NCBI GenBank assembly: GCA_902802265.1
Contig: CADCLN010000017.1
Location: forward strand, 1 to 64,000
Source: an uncultured Bacteroidales bacterium
GTDB lineage: Bacteria > Bacteroidota > Bacteroidia > Bacteroidales > Bacteroidaceae
Length of the DNA stretch: 64,000 bases
Direction: 5' to 3'
The stretch's first letter is position 1, and every line of letters starts with the position of its first letter. The notes beneath the pieces are model-generated. The model was not told the origin of the DNA and did no database searches. It worked only from the letters and a program-made list of their open reading frames with translations. This document shows, piece by piece, positions 26,423 through 34,972 of this stretch. Both the position numbers and the translations under genes were made by a program.

Positions 26423-26749
26423 TTATGTGAATAAATACCTTCTCCAAGCAAAGAATTTTCTTTTTTGTGCATAGTTTAGGTCATTCATCTGGCTGTAAGC
26501 CTCTCGTTCAAAACTGATGTTTCGGTAGGCTTTGAAAGCGTTGCGGTATTGGATGAGGCGAACCATCCATTCTGTTATATAAATGATGTAGAAGCCCACG
26601 AAGAGCAATTCCCGCTGTTGCAGGGTGTGGATATATTCGTGGTTCAGTTCCTGCCGCGACAATCCACATTTGGCAAACACTACGCCAAACAAATTGATTG
26701 CGGAGTAGCGCTTGCCAAACGGTATGTGCCGGTTGCGGATGATTTTCAT
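26423..26749 (-). CDS. Small predicted zincin-type membrane protein
   Basis: 108 residues, starting MKIIRNRHIPFGKRYSAINLFG. It has HEYIHTLQQRE (HExxH) at about residues 36-46, a membrane helix (LLFVGFYIIYITEWMV), then FEREAYSQMN, where EAY could supply the third, gluzincin-type ligand. Similar short proteins are widespread in Bacteroidales as hypotheticals. Peptidase activity is a prediction from motif order. The start overlaps the tex stop as ATGA, and the upstream in-frame codons are antisense-like and inside tex, so ATG at 26749 is chosen. Confidence 0.75.
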   Translation of the reverse strand: MKIIRNRHIPFGKRYSAINLFGVVFAKCGLSRQELNHEYIHTLQQRELLFVGFYIIYITEWMVRLIQYRNAFKAYRNISFEREAYSQMNDLNYAQKRKFFAWRRYLFT

Positions 26750-28902
26750 TCTATTCCTTTCATCGATAAACTCATGCGTCCGCGTTGCAGGTCCACGTTG
26801 AGGACACGGACGGTGACGTGCTGATGGAGTTGCACCTCGCTGGCGGGGTCTTTCACAAAGTGGTCGGCAAGTTCGCTGATGTGGACAAGCCCCTTGGTGT
26901 GGACACCCACATCGACAAAGCAACCAAAGTCGGTGACGTTGGTGATGATGCCAGGCAGGAGCATTCCTGGCTTGACATCCTCCAGTTCCTTCACATCCTT
27001 GCTGAAGCTGAAGGCTTCCAGCTGCTGCCGAGGGTCACGTCCAGGCTTGTCCAGTTCCTGCATGATGTCCTGCAGGGTGGGCAGTCCCACGGTGTCGGTC
27101 ACGTACTGGTTGATATCAATCTTGGAGCGAAGTTCCTTGTCGGCCATCAAGTCGGAGACGGTGCAGTGCAGGTCCTTTGCCATCTTCTCCACAATGGCAT
27201 AACTCTCGGGGTGAACGGCACTGTTGTCCAACGGCTGTTTGCTGCCGCTGACACGCAGGAAACCCGCAGCCTGTTGGAAAGCTTTAGGCCCCAGCTTGGG
27301 CACCTTCAGCAATTCTTTTCTTGAAGCAAAAGCCCCGTTCTCAGCACGGTAGTTCACGATGTTTTGTGCGATGGCAGGACCTAAGCCCGAAATGTAGGTC
27401 AGCAGATGTTTTGACGCAGTATTCACGTTTACGCCCACCTTGTTCACACACATTTCCACCGTCTGGTCGAGCGAATGTTTCAGGGCTTTCTGGTCCACAT
27501 CCTTCTGGTATTGCCCCACGCCGATGCTGCTGGGGTCAATCTTCACCAGTTCGGCCAGAGGGTCCATCAGTCGGCGACCGATGGAGACTGCGCCGCGCAC
27601 CGTTACGTCGTAGTCGGGAAACTCCTCGCGAGCCACTTTCGATGCCGAATAGATGCTGGCACCGTCTTCGCTCACCACATAGACCTGAATGCTTTCGGGC
27701 AGTCCGAGGCTTTTTACAAATTCCTCTGTTTCGCGGCTGGCTGTGCCGTTGCCGATGGAGATGGCCTCAATTTTGTATTGTCGGGTGAGTGTCCAGATTT
27801 TGTCGCCGGCTGCTTTCCGTTCCGACTTCGGCGGATGCGGATAGATAGCCTCGTTGTGCAGCAGATTGCCTTCCGCATCGAGAATGACCAGTTTGCAGCC
27901 CGTGCGGAAACCAGGGTCGAGTGCCAACACACGCTTCTGCCCCAGGGGTGCAGCCATGAGTAATTGTTCCAGGTTCTTCACAAAAATACGGATGGCCTCT
28001 TTGTCGGCAAGTTCCTTGCTTTGGTTGGCAAACTCCGTTTCGATGCTGGGCTTAATCAGTCGTTTGAAACTGTCCTCCACGGCGTCCAACACCATCTCTG
28101 CGCTCTTTGAACTGTTGCGCAGGAAGAGTCTGTCGAGTTTGTCAAGACAACGCTCGTCGTCGCCGCTGATACTGATGCGAAGCACTCCTTCAGCCTCTCC
28201 GCGGCGCATGGCAAGCAGACGGTGGCTGGCACACTTCGAAAGTTTCTCGGAGAAATCGAAGTAGTCGCGATATTTTTGCGATTTCTGTTCCCATTCCTCA
28301 TTTTCCTCCTTTGGCTTGACCACCTTGCTTGTAATGACAGCGTCGCGTTTGAAGTTGAAGCGCACAATGTTGCGGGCTTCTTCCGTTTCGCTCACCTGTT
28401 CGGCAATGATGTCTTTTGCTCCCTGGAGGGCTTCCTCGGCGGAGTTTACGCCCTTCTCGGCATTGACAAACTCTCCTGCCTTTTTCTCGATGTCGGCCGC
28501 AGGGTTTTGCAGCATTAGGAACGTAGCCAGAGGCTCCAGTCCCTTTTGTCTGGCAACTTCGGCACGTGTTTTACGCTTCGGTTTGTAAGGCAGGTAAATG
28601 TCTTCCAGTTCCGTACTGTCCCACGAATCCTCAATGCGCTTCTTCAGTTCTGCAGTCAGTTTGCCCTGCTCTTCAATCGTCTTCAGAATCGTTTGTTTAC
28701 GAGCCTCAATCTCTTTCAGCTCGTCGAGGCTGTCACTCACGGCTGCCACCTTCACCTCGTCCAGTGTGCCAGTCACCTCCTTGCGGTAACGGGCAATGAA
28801 CGGAATGGTGCAGCCCTCTTCCAGCAGTCCCACTGTGGCTGCCACTTGCCGCTCGCTCACACCCGTGGCAGCGGCTATCAACTTTGAAAATATTGCGTTC
28901 AT
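26746..28902 (-). CDS. tex: Tex-type S1 RNA-binding transcription accessory protein
   Basis: 718 residues. Tex N-terminal helical region (ATVGLLEEGCTIPFIARYRKE), YqgF-like RNase H fold (VLALDPGFRTGCKL), helix-hairpin-helix repeats (LLTYISGLGPAIAQNIVNYR), and a C-terminal S1 domain (LPGIITNVTDFGCFVDVGVH). Nucleic-acid-binding housekeeping factor affecting transcription. The start overlaps the preceding YhcH-like gene's stop as ATGA (28899-28902), so translation is coupled across three genes. Confidence 0.95.
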   Translation of the reverse strand: MNAIFSKLIAAATGVSERQVAATVGLLEEGCTIPFIARYRKEVTGTLDEVKVAAVSDSLDELKEIEARKQTILKTIEEQGKLTAELKKRIEDSWDSTELEDIYLPYKPKRKTRAEVARQKGLEPLATFLMLQNPAADIEKKAGEFVNAEKGVNSAEEALQGAKDIIAEQVSETEEARNIVRFNFKRDAVITSKVVKPKEENEEWEQKSQKYRDYFDFSEKLSKCASHRLLAMRRGEAEGVLRISISGDDERCLDKLDRLFLRNSSKSAEMVLDAVEDSFKRLIKPSIETEFANQSKELADKEAIRIFVKNLEQLLMAAPLGQKRVLALDPGFRTGCKLVILDAEGNLLHNEAIYPHPPKSERKAAGDKIWTLTRQYKIEAISIGNGTASRETEEFVKSLGLPESIQVYVVSEDGASIYSASKVAREEFPDYDVTVRGAVSIGRRLMDPLAELVKIDPSSIGVGQYQKDVDQKALKHSLDQTVEMCVNKVGVNVNTASKHLLTYISGLGPAIAQNIVNYRAENGAFASRKELLKVPKLGPKAFQQAAGFLRVSGSKQPLDNSAVHPESYAIVEKMAKDLHCTVSDLMADKELRSKIDINQYVTDTVGLPTLQDIMQELDKPGRDPRQQLEAFSFSKDVKELEDVKPGMLLPGIITNVTDFGCFVDVGVHTKGLVHISELADHFVKDPASEVQLHQHVTVRVLNVDLQRGRMSLSMKGIE

Positions 28903-29543
28903 AATGTATATTTTACCTTAACGACCAGCACACGCAATTTCTGGTTCCCTTCCTGTGTCTTCACTTTGGCAATGTGCCAGTCGCAGGGGAACATGATGTT
29001 GAATGTTCCAGGGACGGAAACAAAACGTTCCAAGCGGTCGGCATCGAAATTATACTCCCAGCGGTCCTTCTCAAGCGTGTAAGTATTATTCGGCGTAGAG
29101 GTGTCATGATCCAGCCGACAAAAACCCTCTGTGCCCTTTACCACATACATGAAGTCAATCTTTTGCTGATGGCTCTCGCTACCCTTTCCTGCCTTCAGGT
29201 CTTGCTCCGAACACCAGTTTTCGCTGTCTTCCACACTGACCGTCAGTTCTGTGCCAGGAATGGGGATGCGTCCCGAAGGCACACTGAGCAAGTCGTTTTC
29301 CTGCAACCACTTGAACAAAGCCTTCCACTGCTCTGGATTACGTTGATACTGAATGTAAAACTCTACAAGGTTCACATTGTCGGCAGGCACCGCCTTGGTG
29401 AATCCGTTCTTCCATTCGCCCCTCTTTACCCATTTGGCAGCCAATTTCTGCAAATCCTTCGGGTATTCATTCGTATAGGTCTGTGCTCCTGCCGATAAAC
29501 CTACCAAGCCACACAGGGCCAGTGTTGTCAGAATCCGTTTCAT
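28899..29543 (-). CDS. YhcH/YjgK/YiaL-family protein with signal peptide
   Basis: 214 residues. A signal peptide (MKRILTTLALCGLVGLSAGAQ) precedes a cupin-type YhcH/YjgK/YiaL domain: SHQQKIDFMYVVKGTEGF and FNIMFPCDWHIAKV hold its conserved histidines and PxDxH. Members are linked to sugar catabolism (for example sialic acid or beta-galactosidase subunits); here export points to periplasmic sugar handling. Promoter TAACTTTG at 29571-29578. Confidence 0.85.
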   Translation of the reverse strand: MKRILTTLALCGLVGLSAGAQTYTNEYPKDLQKLAAKWVKRGEWKNGFTKAVPADNVNLVEFYIQYQRNPEQWKALFKWLQENDLLSVPSGRIPIPGTELTVSVEDSENWCSEQDLKAGKGSESHQQKIDFMYVVKGTEGFCRLDHDTSTPNNTYTLEKDRWEYNFDADRLERFVSVPGTFNIMFPCDWHIAKVKTQEGNQKLRVLVVKVKYTL

Positions 29544-29570
29544 AAGTGTTAAGTTTTTTTAGTTCGGCTG

Positions 29571-29578
29571 CAAAGTTA
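29571..29578 (-). promoter_or_regulatory. -7 element TAACTTTG for the yhcH-like/tex operon
   Basis: Exact TAnnTTTG match on the minus strand, 28-35 bases before the first gene. Confidence 0.6.
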
Positions 29579-29703
29579 CGAAAAAATCATTTCACATTCA
29601 CTACCGATACTGATTTTTCTGTCATGAAAAGGAAAATACACAAAACTTTCTTCTACACAAACAAGAATTTATGGTCGGCCATAAACTCATGCTTGCAAAT
29701 GTT

Positions 29704-30507
29704 TCAAGCGTTTTCAGTTGGCGGTGTACACGATGTAATCGGAGTAATCTGATCGGATGCGTTCAGGCAGCAGAAGTGTCTCATCAGGCAGAAACTGACA
29801 GCGGTCAGGAGGATGGCAAAAATCCAAAGCAGGGTGGTGCCGAAAAGGTCGGCATAGCGGAAAGTTTCGGCTTGGTCGCCGAGGATGTTCATCTGGACGA
29901 CGGCGGCAGTGTTGTTGATGATATGCAGGATGGTGGTGAGCAGTATGCTGTGTGTCTTGTAGTAGATGATGGCAAAGATGCAGCCAATGATGGTGGCAAA
30001 GGGTATCTGGACGGGATTGCCGTGAACCAGTCCGAATGCCAGTGAGGAGCAGAGTATGGCCGTGAGCGGACGTATTCCCTGGCGTAGCATATAGCCGAGG
30101 ACGGCTTCACGGAAAACAATTTCCTCGACCACAGGACCGACAAGGGCGATGCCGAGTATGCCCCAGGGGTTTTGGGCCATGTCGCGAAACTGGTCTGCCA
30201 AATGGTCGGGAAGTTGAAACAGTTCGGTGAACATGTCGGTGGCAAAAATGCCTGTCAGGGCACCGGCAAGGGCAATGGGGGCGTGCCGCCAACGGATGAG
30301 TTGTGTGCTGAAAAGGTGCCGGCCGTCTATCATCCCCATCCAGTAAATGATGAGCACGGAGATTAGACCAGAGATGATAACGGTGAGGGCGAGCAGTGTA
30401 GGATGAAACGGGGGGATGGAGGTAAACTGGCCGAGACATCCCAAGATGATGCCGCCTGCGGCTTGCAGCAGCAAGAATATGAGAATGGCGAGGATGGGTT
30501 TTAACAT
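29704..30507 (-). CDS. CPBP-family intramembrane metalloprotease
   Basis: 267 residues from ATG at 30507, about eight membrane helices. The CPBP/Abi signature is intact: EEIVFREAVLG (EExxxR), FGLVHGNP (FxxxH) and LHIINNTAAV (HxxxN). These glutamate proteases act within the membrane; bacterial substrates are mostly unknown. The C-terminal tail DQITPIT is encoded by an intergenic repeat word (GATCAGATTACTCCGATTAC) also seen near 17725 and 46957, so the natural end may have been altered. Follows the UDG-like gene by 17 bases. Confidence 0.88.
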   Translation of the reverse strand: MLKPILAILIFLLLQAAGGIILGCLGQFTSIPPFHPTLLALTVIISGLISVLIIYWMGMIDGRHLFSTQLIRWRHAPIALAGALTGIFATDMFTELFQLPDHLADQFRDMAQNPWGILGIALVGPVVEEIVFREAVLGYMLRQGIRPLTAILCSSLAFGLVHGNPVQIPFATIIGCIFAIIYYKTHSILLTTILHIINNTAAVVQMNILGDQAETFRYADLFGTTLLWIFAILLTAVSFCLMRHFCCLNASDQITPITSCTPPTENA

Positions 30508-30524
30508 GATATGAAAGAAGTCAA

Positions 30525-31094
30525 TTAGGGATGGTTGAAAAGTTGACGATAATATTCGGCTTTTTTCTCTAAAGCCAGGGGATAGGCACGCGAGGTGGAG
30601 GGCATTCGCCACCACAGGACGGTACGTCCGTCGAGCGGCAAAACCTGATGGCCGCCGATGGCGGGGGCTGTAGGCAGAGAAAACTGAACTTGCAGTTGCT
30701 GGCTGGCTTTACCGCCAGTGGTGACCAGCTGGGTGCAGTGAGGAATGCGATGGAGCAAGGCGGGTATGTCGGTGGGTTGAACGATTTCCAGGAAACGGTC
30801 GCTGGCATTGTCCTTCAGGCGTTGCACCTGTGTGGCAGTGTCGTAGAAAGCCAAACCTTGTTCTGTGGCAAACTGGATGATGCGTGGCTGGTCGAAACGC
30901 TTTTCGCCTTTTACTTCAAAATAAGTTTTGTCGGCGAAATGGATGAGTCCCATGATGCGCCAGAAGTCGTTTATCCAGTTTGGGTAGAAAAAGTCCATGC
31001 TCCAACGTGCTTGGGGCGGAGGAAAGCTGCCGAGGAAAAGTGTGTGTGCACAGGCTGGCAGAAATGGGTGCAGAGGGTGATTCTCTATGGTCAT
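30525..31094 (-). CDS. Uracil-DNA-glycosylase-fold protein (Mug/TDG-like)
   Basis: 189 residues. Motif I LFLGSFPPP and motif II MPSTSRAYP of the UDG superfamily are in place; an RWSMDFFYPNWINDFWRIMG segment resembles the Bacteroidetes branch annotated as uracil-DNA glycosylase family. It probably removes damaged or mispaired bases, but the substrate of this branch is not established. Promoter TACCTTTG at 31121-31128. Confidence 0.8.
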   Translation of the reverse strand: MTIENHPLHPFLPACAHTLFLGSFPPPQARWSMDFFYPNWINDFWRIMGLIHFADKTYFEVKGEKRFDQPRIIQFATEQGLAFYDTATQVQRLKDNASDRFLEIVQPTDIPALLHRIPHCTQLVTTGGKASQQLQVQFSLPTAPAIGGHQVLPLDGRTVLWWRMPSTSRAYPLALEKKAEYYRQLFNHP

Positions 31095-31120
31095 TGGGGA
31101 TAAAATGAAAAGTTTTTATG

Positions 31121-31128
31121 CAAAGGTA
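31121..31128 (-). promoter_or_regulatory. -7 element TACCTTTG for the UDG-like/CPBP operon
   Basis: Exact match on the minus strand, 27-34 bases before the ATG. Confidence 0.6.
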
Positions 31129-31140
31129 AGAAAAAATGAA

Positions 31141-31235
31141 GAACCCTCAAAACAAACGACATAAAAATCAAGCCGACGTTGCCCCTGCGGGGAGGCTTAG
31201 ATTTTTTGGAGTATGTAAGAGGCTCGACGAAGTCA
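31141..31235 (-). repeat. 95-bp dispersed hairpin element, copy B
   Basis: Inverse orientation relative to copy A, with only a few substitutions. It directly abuts a heptamer tract. Confidence 0.8.
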
Positions 31236-31352
31236 ATGAAGAATGAAGAATCTTAAAAAAAATGGTAAATGGTAAGAAAAAAATGAAGAATGAAGAATGA
31301 AGAATGAAGAATCTTAAAAAAAATGGTAAATGGTAAATGGTAAATGGTAAAT
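31236..31352. repeat. GAAGAAT and GGTAAAT heptamer tracts
   Basis: GAAGAAT and TGGTAAA heptamers alternate in two near-identical blocks each preceded by TCTTAAAAAAAATGG. They end right at the porin promoter. Confidence 0.75.
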
Positions 31353-31358
31353 AATCCT

Positions 31359-31366
31359 TATCTTTG
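31359..31366 (+). promoter_or_regulatory. Porin -7 element TATCTTTG
   Basis: Exact match; transcription would start near 31373, leaving a leader of about 20 bases. Confidence 0.65.
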
Positions 31367-31392
31367 CAGCGTTTTCTTAATCTTTTGTTTTT

Positions 31393-32589
31393 ATGAAGCA
31401 GTTTTTTACTTTGATTTCTGCCGCAATGATCCTTGCATTTCCTCTTTCGGTGATGGCTGAAGATGAGGACTATATGCCTGGGACAGATGCTCCCGAACCG
31501 GCAGGTTTCATTACCGAGCTTCTCAACGAATTGCTGGAGCGTGCCCTCGCCCCGCAGCCCGACGGAAAACCGAAGTTGGGGCGCAGGCTGACCGATTATG
31601 TCTCTGCTCCCAAGTTTGGCGGTTATTTCATCGGTACCTACAAATACAGTGACCAGGACGGCGCAGGGGGAGGAGAGGGATTTAACCAGCGTTTTATCCG
31701 TCTCTATGTGGATGGAACCATTCTGAAAGACTTCAGTTACCGCATTCAGATGCAAGTGAACGGCAGCAGCCCGCACATGAAGGATTTCTTTGTGGAGTGG
31801 GCGCATTGGAAAGAAATGAAAGTGAAGGTGGGGCAATTTAAACGTCCCTTTACGTTTGAAAATCCTTATAACCCCTGGGATGTGGGACTTGGCGACTACT
31901 CACAATCGGTTCGCAGGTTTGCCGGCATTGGCGACTACAATGGTGAAGTCAGTGCAACCGGAGGACGCGACCAGGGTGTGCAGTTGCAGGGTGACCTTTT
32001 CCCTGTAGGGAGAGACAAACACCGCTTGTTGCATTATCAGTTGGGAGTGTTCAACGGACAGGGTATCAACACCGGAGACCAGAACGGACGCAAGGACATC
32101 ATCGGAACCCTGCAGGTGCAACCCCTCAAGGATTTGTTCATTGGCTTCTTTGGCTGGACTGGCGACTTTGTGGGCAAGACAGCCACAGGGGGGCAGACCG
32201 TAACGGTGGACCGCAACCGCTGGGGAGTCGGCGTCAAGTATGAACACGGCGACTGGAGTGCCCGTGCAGAATACGTACACAGCCAGGGGCACAAGATAGC
32301 AGACTACGACCATGCTGACGGCACCGTCAGCGGCACCGGAGAGGCTGACGGCTGGTATGCCGCGGTGGGCATCCCCTGTACGCCCTGGCTGAAGACTTAT
32401 CTGAAGTACGATGCTTACCGCGACCAGGCTGCATGGTCGTCCATGAAGACGATGTACTCTGTGGCACCGAACTTTCAGTTGCACAAGAATCTGATGTTCC
32501 AGCTGCAATACAATTATGTGAACGACAAAAGTTCCTCCGTGGATAGCCACTACAACGAAGTGTGGGTGGAAACCTATGTGAGGTTTTGA
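31393..32589 (+). CDS. Porin of the phosphate-selective O/P family
   Basis: 398 residues. A signal peptide (about 1-22) precedes alternating amphipathic strands typical of an outer-membrane beta barrel, with family landmarks FGGYFIGTYKYS, FNQRFIRLYVDG, MKVKVGQFKRPFTFENPY and a C-terminal VETYVRF ending in phenylalanine for Bam recognition. Substrate unknown. The ABC-F gene begins 5 bases after the stop, so the two are co-transcribed. Confidence 0.9.
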   Translation: MKQFFTLISAAMILAFPLSVMAEDEDYMPGTDAPEPAGFITELLNELLERALAPQPDGKPKLGRRLTDYVSAPKFGGYFIGTYKYSDQDGAGGGEGFNQRFIRLYVDGTILKDFSYRIQMQVNGSSPHMKDFFVEWAHWKEMKVKVGQFKRPFTFENPYNPWDVGLGDYSQSVRRFAGIGDYNGEVSATGGRDQGVQLQGDLFPVGRDKHRLLHYQLGVFNGQGINTGDQNGRKDIIGTLQVQPLKDLFIGFFGWTGDFVGKTATGGQTVTVDRNRWGVGVKYEHGDWSARAEYVHSQGHKIADYDHADGTVSGTGEADGWYAAVGIPCTPWLKTYLKYDAYRDQAAWSSMKTMYSVAPNFQLHKNLMFQLQYNYVNDKSSSVDSHYNEVWVETYVRF

Positions 32590-32594
32590 AGGTT

Positions 32595-34352
32595 ATGGCA
32601 GTGAACACACCCTATCTGGAAGTCATGGGATTGACCAAACGCATTGGTCACCGTGTGTTGTTCGAGGACATCAGTTTTACCGTGAATGAGCGGGAGCACA
32701 TCGGGCTGATTGCCAAGAACGGCACAGGCAAATCCACGCTGCTCTCCATCATTGCAGGCATCGAAGGCGACGACGGCGGACGGATGATTTTCCGAAAGGG
32801 CGTGAAAGTGGGCTATCTGGAGCAGACACCCAAACTGGACAAGGAGGCGGACTTTGGCAACCTGCGCTACAAGCAACTGCTCACACAGATGAAGATTACC
32901 GAAGAGGAAGCCCGCCGTCCGGCCAAGGAACTTTCGGGAGGACAGGTAAAGCGCATTGCCCTGGCCAGGGTGTTGGCAGCAGAACCCGACCTGCTGATTC
33001 TCGACGAACCAACCAACCACCTCGACCTAGAAATGATTGAATGGCTGGAGGGATTCCTGCAAAAGACGACGATGGCATTGCTCATGGTCACCCACGACCG
33101 ATACTTTCTGGACCGCATCTGCAGCGTCATCATCGAACTGGACAATCAGCAAATCTATACCTATCGCGGCAACTATGCCTACTATCTGGAAAAACGCCAG
33201 GAGCGCATTGACAACATGAATGCCAACATAGCACGAGCCAACAACCTCTATCGCACCGAACTGGAGTGGATGCGTTCTACACCCTCGGCACGTTCTTCAA
33301 AGGCACGCTACCGCATAGAATCGTTCTATGAACTGGAAAAACAAGCCAAACAGCGCGTGCAGGATGAACGCATGAAACTGGAGATGAAGGGCACCTACAT
33401 CGGCAGCAAAATCTTTGAAGTGCACGGACTCTGCAAGGCATTCGGCGAGAAAGTGATACTGCAGGACTTTGAATACATCTTCAGCCGTTACGAGAAGATG
33501 GGCATTGTGGGGAACAACGGTACAGGCAAATCTACCTTTGTCAAGATGCTGCTCGGACTGGAACCCCACGACAAGGGACGCATCGCCATCGGCGAAACGG
33601 TGCGCTTCGGCCACTACTCACAGGAGGGGATGCAATTCCGCGACGACCAGAAAGTGATAGATGCAGTCCGCGACATAGCCGAATATGTGGATTTGGGCGG
33701 CGGACAGAAACTTTCTGCCAGCCAGTTTCTGCAACACTTCCTCTTTAGCCCCGAACAGCAATTCTCCTACATCCGCAAACTCAGCGGCGGCGAGCGGCGG
33801 CGGCTCTACCTCTGTACCGTCCTGATGCGTTCACCCAATTTCCTCATCCTCGACGAGCCGACCAACGACCTCGACATCGTGACCCTGCAAATCCTGGAGG
33901 AATACCTGCAGAACTTCAAAGGATGCCTCATCATCGTAAGCCACGACCGCTATTTCATGGACAAAGTGGTTGACCACCTGCTGGTATTCGAAGGCGACGG
34001 ACAGATAAAGGATTTCCCTGGAAACTATACACAGTATCGCTGGGCAGCGGCTGTCAGCCACGGAAAAACTCCGCAGCCTCAGGACCTCAAAACACCCCAA
34101 CCCCCAACCTCCAAAACCACACATGGCACCGAAAGAGCTAGAAAACTCACCTTCAAGGAAAAGCAAGAATACCAGCAACTGGAACGGGATATTGCCGCCC
34201 TTGAAACCGAAAAAGCCGAGATAAACGCAGCCCTCTGTGGCGGCACCACCGATGTGGAAATCATCACCCGTCTCAGCAAACGTCTCCCCCTGCTGAACCA
34301 AGAACTCGACGAAAAAGAAATGCGCTGGCTCGAACTGAGCGAATGGGTATAA
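32595..34352 (+). CDS. ABC-F family ATPase (Uup-like)
   Basis: 585 residues. Two ABC domains: first with GLIAKNGTGKSTLLSI, LSGGQVKRIALAR and LLILDEPTNHLD, second with GIVGNNGTGKSTFVKM, LSGGERRRLYL and LILDEPTNDLD. The C-terminal coiled coil (ERDIAALETEKAEINAAL) is the Uup type. ABC-F proteins act on ribosomes or, for Uup, on DNA-related stability. The linker before the C-terminal domain (KTPQPQDLKTPQPPTSK) is encoded by an intergenic-type repeat also present in rho. Start ATG at 32595, 5 bases after the porin. Confidence 0.92.
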   Translation: MAVNTPYLEVMGLTKRIGHRVLFEDISFTVNEREHIGLIAKNGTGKSTLLSIIAGIEGDDGGRMIFRKGVKVGYLEQTPKLDKEADFGNLRYKQLLTQMKITEEEARRPAKELSGGQVKRIALARVLAAEPDLLILDEPTNHLDLEMIEWLEGFLQKTTMALLMVTHDRYFLDRICSVIIELDNQQIYTYRGNYAYYLEKRQERIDNMNANIARANNLYRTELEWMRSTPSARSSKARYRIESFYELEKQAKQRVQDERMKLEMKGTYIGSKIFEVHGLCKAFGEKVILQDFEYIFSRYEKMGIVGNNGTGKSTFVKMLLGLEPHDKGRIAIGETVRFGHYSQEGMQFRDDQKVIDAVRDIAEYVDLGGGQKLSASQFLQHFLFSPEQQFSYIRKLSGGERRRLYLCTVLMRSPNFLILDEPTNDLDIVTLQILEEYLQNFKGCLIIVSHDRYFMDKVVDHLLVFEGDGQIKDFPGNYTQYRWAAAVSHGKTPQPQDLKTPQPPTSKTTHGTERARKLTFKEKQEYQQLERDIAALETEKAEINAALCGGTTDVEIITRLSKRLPLLNQELDEKEMRWLELSEWV

Positions 34353-34375
34353 CAACCATCAAAAAAAAGAAGCCA

Positions 34376-34972
34376 ATGAAAATAAACTCTGCAACCTTTG
34401 TCACATCCAGCCCCAGGGCAGATATGTGTCCACAAACCTCCTTGCCGGAATACGCCTTCATCGGACGCAGCAATGTGGGCAAATCTTCGCTCATCAACAT
34501 GCTGACCGAGCGAAGAAACCTGGCGAAAACCTCTAGCACACCAGGAAAGACAATGCTCATCAACCATTTCCTCATCAACGAAAAATGGTTCCTTGTTGAC
34601 TTACCAGGCTACGGCTATGCCCAGCGAGGCAAACGCGAAATGGACAAACTCTGGAACCTGATAAGCCACTATGTGACCGACCGAGAACAACTGACCTGTT
34701 TGTTTGTCCTCATCGACATACGCCACGAACCCCAGCAGAAAGACATCGACTTCCTCAACTTCTGCGGCGAAAACGGCGTACCCCTCGCCATCGTTTTCAC
34801 AAAAGCCGACAAACTGCCGCTGATGAAACGCAGACCAGCCGTCACAGCCTATCTGCAACACCTGCAGCAGTTTTGGGAAGAACTACCCCCTTATTTCGTT
34901 ACCAGCAGTGAAAGCCGTCTGGGCAAAGATGAACTCCTTAATTATATTGACTCAATCAATCAAGCCCTTTGA
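34376..34972 (+). CDS. engB: Ribosome biogenesis GTPase EngB/YsxC
   Basis: 198 residues with G1 GRSNVGKSSLIN, G2 TSSTPGKT, G3 DLPGYGYA, G4 TKADKL and G5 TSSESRLG. It is needed for 50S assembly. The ATG at 34376 gives the normal start (MKINSATFVTSS); the frame opens 11 codons earlier. Its stop overlaps the TTG start of the next gene. Confidence 0.96.
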   Translation: MKINSATFVTSSPRADMCPQTSLPEYAFIGRSNVGKSSLINMLTERRNLAKTSSTPGKTMLINHFLINEKWFLVDLPGYGYAQRGKREMDKLWNLISHYVTDREQLTCLFVLIDIRHEPQQKDIDFLNFCGENGVPLAIVFTKADKLPLMKRRPAVTAYLQHLQQFWEELPPYFVTSSESRLGKDELLNYIDSINQAL

